48,639 nucleotides of DNA from a virus. The first letter of the stretch is position 1; each line of letters opens with the position of its first letter. The stretch is from IMG/VR virus record IMGVR_UViG_3300030202_001027, positions 1 through 48,639 of that record; one strand, given 5' to 3'. Position numbers and translations under genes: made by a program. This document shows positions 44,921 through 48,639 of the stretch, piece after piece. The notes beneath the pieces were generated by a model, which saw only the letters and a list, made by a program, of their open reading frames with translations, was not told the origin of the DNA and did no database searches.

Positions 44921-47149
44921 TTATCCTAACGCAGAATCATAAGGATTTTCAAAAATATCAAAATCACCGCTTTCGATTGTGCCTGTATAGTTCGGTACGT
45001 TTCTAGTCGAGGAATCTTGTCTACCTGTTACAACGTCTTCACCAATATTCGGGACGTAACTTGAAGCAAAGGCACCACTACCTAACATGCTGGGTGCGCC
45101 TCCATATTGTTGCATTGCAGCCTGCCTTGGAGTTCCTCGACCACCTAACAAACCAAATCCTAGCAGGCCTCCTTTGCCTCTGAGGCCAAGCATACCTTTG
45201 CCGCCTTGTTGGCTTCCACCACTAAACAATCTGCCTATACCACTGGTCATTACGTTCTGCGGGTTCATTCGATCTTGGAACGCAGTGACTCTGTTAACTT
45301 GTGTTGCTGCGCGATTCAAGGCATTGCCTAAACGTCCAGCTCCGGGTAAAAACTGAGCTACTCTACCCAAGCCCCGAAAGCCTCTGGAGAATAAGTTGGT
45401 TGCAGGTCTTCCAATAAAAGGCAATGCACCTATCCCAGTCCTGTTAGCAAACATTCTGCCAAACATCTGAGGTGCTTGACCGTAATTAAAACTAGGATCT
45501 ATAGGTCCACGATATCCGCGCCTATAAGGAACAGGTACGCCGCCAAATCGCATGTTTTGCACTTCCACTGGTCCGCCTCCTGCTTTTGATATGTTAGCAG
45601 AATCCCTGTCCTTTGGGTCTCCTTTTGCGTATTTAGATCGGATGTTCTTAGGGTCTAAAATTAAAAACTGATTACCGCGCTCTCCTCTGGCTTTTGCTTC
45701 GGACGGCATATCAAATGTTGTGCCTCTAATTTCTACAGAGTCGTAACCCTGCTCTATTAATTTTTGTCTGGCTTCTTCAGGCACAAACCCTTCTTGGTAA
45801 AACTTTTTAGCCTTTTCTGGATCTAACCCTATATGAATCATAAACTGCTCAAATGGATCAGAATGCTTTCTGGCCCTATCTGCTTGTTCATACTTCAACA
45901 AAATATTTTTGTATTCATCCGTTAAGCTGCCGTCCGCATTTTTCATCAGCTTTGGATTAAAGTTATTGGCTGCATCTCTTGCTTTCTGGAACGCCTCATC
46001 TATGCTTTTGTCAAACGTGAACACCAAGGGGTTTTCTCTTCTGGTGTAAACTGGCAAGACGTTTGGCGAACCCACGCCTTCTCTTGATGTAGCAAACCTA
46101 CTGGCCATTTCTGGAGAGTCGGAAAACCAAGTTCCTATGCCAGCTGTTGGGTGTCGCAATCTCCCAGTATCTGTCAGTGTTTGGTATCCGCTTGGGCCTC
46201 CGGGGACAAATTCATCTATACCCTTACCTTCTGGACCTGCGTCAACTGTGCCATGGTACATGGTTGTATCAACGTCCAGCCCCATGTTTTTAAGTGCTTG
46301 AACCTGTGCCGGCGGAATTTTTCCAGCCGCTTTTAACACCTTAATAATTCCACCAACGCCGGGAATAGCACCAACTATTTGCAAGGCAGAAGAGCCATAA
46401 TTGCCTTGCAAGATATTTTCTACCAAGCTCAATCCTCTAGGACCAGACAGCATCTCTTCAACTGACATGTCTCCAGAAGGAAACTCAGGATAGTTACCAG
46501 TTAAATCGGCACCCCCATATGGATCAGCAAATGCACCCGCTAGGTTAGCAGCTTGGGCAGGAGTTAGAGACGGACCTGTACGGCCCATCATCTCTGAAAC
46601 AGAACCACCAAGGCTGTAGCCAAAGATGTCCTGACTGTCTACGGAGCCGCCTTTGTTAAAAAAATTGTATTCTTCTTCGTAAGGAGTGCCTTGATGGAGC
46701 TGATAAGCATATAGCTTAAATTCTTTGTCAGAAATTAAACCCCTTTGCCTTTGCAAAATCAATTCGTCCATTTTACGAATTAACTCTTTTATTTTTTCTT
46801 TTTCTCTAACAAATGCAGACGGGTCAGGAAGATATTTCTCCTCCATATCTCTATCTGATACAACCCCTTTTAAAGCAGATAAATCTAATTGTCTTCGTAT
46901 CTCAGGAGGGTAAGCGCCCATCTTGCCTGCGCCCATCTTGCCTGCTCGATTCGTTGTCAAGCCTAGCTCTCTAGCCGCTTCCATTATTTGCATGTTTCGA
47001 TCACTACGCTTTCTAGCGTCACTAACCAGTGGATCGCCCTCTTGGGAAGCAGAAAAAATTATTTTTCGTTCGGTTAAATTGCCTTCAGGGTCAAACGCCT
47101 CGATGGTCATATGGTCCTGATCAAAGATGTCTATGTCTTCAGTAGCCAC
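44921..47149 (-). CDS. Polyvalent virion protein with ADP-ribosyltransferase-like domain
   Basis: A 742-aa multi-domain protein, GTG start. Residues 1-170 are helical. About 260-280 is a short Gly-rich hydrophobic stretch. Residues 297-505 look like an ART domain of phage polyvalent proteins: TTMYHGTVD (296-304), GIGTWFSDSPEMASRFA (337-353), a strand NVLPVYTRRENPLVFTFD, then YDSVEIRG (469-476) and NQFLILDPKNIRSKYA (493-508). Glu473 could be the catalytic Glu; the usual triad needs a structural check. Residues 538-742 are the Gly/Arg module duplicated in the next gene. Such ARTs are often injected to modify host proteins. The stop/start junctions (TAGTG) tie it to the upstream gene. Confidence 0.65.
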   Translation of the reverse strand: MATEDIDIFDQDHMTIEAFDPEGNLTERKIIFSASQEGDPLVSDARKRSDRNMQIMEAARELGLTTNRAGKMGAGKMGAYPPEIRRQLDLSALKGVVSDRDMEEKYLPDPSAFVREKEKIKELIRKMDELILQRQRGLISDKEFKLYAYQLHQGTPYEEEYNFFNKGGSVDSQDIFGYSLGGSVSEMMGRTGPSLTPAQAANLAGAFADPYGGADLTGNYPEFPSGDMSVEEMLSGPRGLSLVENILQGNYGSSALQIVGAIPGVGGIIKVLKAAGKIPPAQVQALKNMGLDVDTTMYHGTVDAGPEGKGIDEFVPGGPSGYQTLTDTGRLRHPTAGIGTWFSDSPEMASRFATSREGVGSPNVLPVYTRRENPLVFTFDKSIDEAFQKARDAANNFNPKLMKNADGSLTDEYKNILLKYEQADRARKHSDPFEQFMIHIGLDPEKAKKFYQEGFVPEEARQKLIEQGYDSVEIRGTTFDMPSEAKARGERGNQFLILDPKNIRSKYAKGDPKDRDSANISKAGGGPVEVQNMRFGGVPVPYRRGYRGPIDPSFNYGQAPQMFGRMFANRTGIGALPFIGRPATNLFSRGFRGLGRVAQFLPGAGRLGNALNRAATQVNRVTAFQDRMNPQNVMTSGIGRLFSGGSQQGGKGMLGLRGKGGLLGFGLLGGRGTPRQAAMQQYGGAPSMLGSGAFASSYVPNIGEDVVTGRQDSSTRNVPNYTGTIESGDFDIFENPYDSALG

Positions 47150-48639
47150 TAAATTGTTTCCATTGCACTAATCACAGCTTCTCTTTCAGGCTCACCTAAA
47201 ATCTGATCATAAATAAACTTACCGCCCTGCACAGCAGCTGGAAGCAAGTTCAGTCCACGCTCATCGTATACGTTTTCTGGGTCAAGCGCATAGTCAACCA
47301 CTGGTGCAGCTACGTCAATCACTGGCTCCAGCATAGATACAATACCCTTCTTAAATTCATCACTGGCCTGACGCGCTAACGCAGAGCGTGGCTCATAGTT
47401 TAACCCAGACGCTACGTCTTCCCTTGCCTGCTTGACGTTAGCCGCCAGAGCAGCAACTGCTTCTGGGTTGTTGTTTAAAACTTCATAAACCCGCTGCGGC
47501 AATTGTTCTTTGTACTGCATCAATCCAGCTATACCGCCAGCGACTGGTGCAATTAATCCGCTGATAATGTCTAGCGCTGCCTCACCAGAAGCTACGTCTG
47601 CCTTCATGCTGACCTCAGAAGCCATTAACTCTGGACTTAGCGCAGAGATGCCAAAGCTGGTTGCAATGGCTGTAGAAAACAACGGCAGGCTTTTCTTCTT
47701 AACAAAATCCTTGACGGACATATCCTTCTGACCCTTCATCGTTTCTCTAAGATCAATGAACGGAGAGGCGTATCCTTCTACGTTATAAATTAGCTCGCCA
47801 GCCCCATCTGGATTGTCTGGGTCATCTGGTAAAAAATTATGACCCTCTGGATTCGTGTATACAGCCTTATCGTTTTTATCAAACATGACAAAAGACCAAT
47901 TTTGCTGGCCATATTCATCAGCGTCTGGGCGCTTGTCGTAACGAATCGATGGTGACGGCGTTTGGCCAGTTATCTTCTTGAAGGCTGATGGCAGCAACAC
48001 ATCATACTGTTGCTCTAAACCTTCTTCGCCCCACCTGTCCATATGAACATCTGCTGGCGCGTAGGCAATTAGGTCATATTCGCCCTCTGATGCTTCTTTC
48101 AATATGTTTTTAGTCAACAAGTCGTTCCACGCTTTTGACTTGGTTACGAAGGGGTTTTTTCCTATTTCGCTTCTTAGAGAACCTAAGTTTTTTCCAAGAT
48201 CATTTTGGTAGCGATCTACTATGTTGAATATTTTGTATATCTCTGCTGGATTGACGCCAGCATTGAGTAGTTGACTGTTTATGTTTTCATCTACTTCTGC
48301 TGTTACATCGATTAATTTTTGATCAACACTGTTTGGATCTAAAAAGCTGCTTAAAGATTTTGTTTTTTTGTACGGCTCTATGCCAATTGGTCCCCTGCTC
48401 ATCAGCACGTTTGGCTGCTCTATCATCAATCGGTTGCGAACATAGTTTCCTATGAGGGCTGGAGACTGTCGCAACTCGTCGCTGGTTGATACCAAAGGCA
48501 TATTTAATCTAGCGCGAAGGTCTCGGTCTGCTTCTAACAGGTAATCGGTTATTTCTTTTGTTAGATCAGGATCTTTTAATATTTCTGCAACAATCTGACC
48601 TGACGTTTTTTGCATAATTTCTTTTTCACGCAACACAGT
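47149..48639 (-). CDS. Large virion-type protein, 5' end beyond window
   Basis: The frame is open at the right edge; a start at GTG 48636 is possible but the gene may be longer. About 495 residues are seen. The pattern EYDLIAYAPADVHMDRWG, LEQQYDVLLPSAFKKITG (about 190-230) is like a module of phage polyvalent proteins. A hydrophobic Ala/Gly-rich part (SGLIAPVAGGIAGLMQYKEQ) occurs about 365-385. Ends YDQILGEPEREAVISAMETI. It overlaps the ART gene by one base and would be translated with it. Likely an ejected protein; the enzyme activity is unknown. Confidence 0.6.
   Translation of the reverse strand, partial: TVLREKEIMQKTSGQIVAEILKDPDLTKEITDYLLEADRDLRARLNMPLVSTSDELRQSPALIGNYVRNRLMIEQPNVLMSRGPIGIEPYKKTKSLSSFLDPNSVDQKLIDVTAEVDENINSQLLNAGVNPAEIYKIFNIVDRYQNDLGKNLGSLRSEIGKNPFVTKSKAWNDLLTKNILKEASEGEYDLIAYAPADVHMDRWGEEGLEQQYDVLLPSAFKKITGQTPSPSIRYDKRPDADEYGQQNWSFVMFDKNDKAVYTNPEGHNFLPDDPDNPDGAGELIYNVEGYASPFIDLRETMKGQKDMSVKDFVKKKSLPLFSTAIATSFGISALSPELMASEVSMKADVASGEAALDIISGLIAPVAGGIAGLMQYKEQLPQRVYEVLNNNPEAVAALAANVKQAREDVASGLNYEPRSALARQASDEFKKGIVSMLEPVIDVAAPVVDYALDPENVYDERGLNLLPAAVQGGKFIYDQILGEPEREAVISAMETI

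Noticed and set aside
46916-46946. 15-base direct repeat coding KMGAG
   Set aside because: Only two copies inside one gene; likely simple slippage.
1-48639. tRNA genes, CRISPR arrays and insertion sequences
   Set aside because: No cloverleaf-like, repeat-spacer or transposase patterns were seen by eye; a scan with dedicated tools was not possible.

Overview
The window is one gene-dense stretch of a tailed double-stranded DNA phage genome. Both ends are open: a primase runs off the left edge and a large virion-type protein off the right edge. No host genes, rRNA, tRNA, CRISPR array or insertion sequence were seen. A P22-like portal, P22 gp4-like and SU10-like neck proteins, a possible P22 gp10-like protein, no tape-measure protein, and several Gly/Gln-rich candidate ejection proteins suggest a short-tailed (podovirus-like) phage. 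Many small proteins have the look I associate with uncultured marine phages (GroES-like, 2OG-Fe(II) oxygenase, MMNKGG peptide, EF-hand holin-like protein, Peptidase_G2 tail fibre). The host cannot be read from the sequence; a Gram-negative marine bacterium is likely because there is an Rz/Rz1-like spanin pair.

Layout. 1-6.2 kb is DNA metabolism and small early genes on both strands: TOPRIM primase (-), SSB-like protein, DUF3310, PD-(D/E)XK exonuclease (+), a group of minus-strand small genes, a 2OG oxygenase (-) and an RHH-like gene pair (+). 6.2-23.2 kb is a minus-strand late unit of internal/ejection, neck, tail and decoration-like proteins. 23.3-25.3 kb is a SNF2 helicase with its own promoter and terminator, sitting inside the late region. 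25.4-39.7 kb is a minus-strand morphogenesis and lysis unit that reads from tail fibre through small membrane proteins, holin candidates, spanins, lysozyme, terminase, portal, GroES and scaffold to the major capsid protein, and ends at a strong terminator. 39.7-41.7 kb (-) has a repeat tail protein, a serine recombinase and small early genes. 41.8-44.1 kb (+) is a four-gene accessory cassette whose main 571-aa product resembles the anti-CRISPR AcrVA2 family at its C-terminus. 44.1-48.6 kb (-) holds virion-like proteins, one with an ADP-ribosyltransferase-like domain.

Regulation. Six putative promoters share a GACACG element inside the spacer between the -35 and -10 boxes, so they look like a regulon. 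Most early genes share an ACCGGAGATA leader containing the ribosome-binding site. Three classical terminators, one bidirectional terminator over two stop codons, and several inverted repeats were located. No gap between genes exceeds about 200 bases. Ten or so genes under 60 codons were found by reading translation signals and overlaps.
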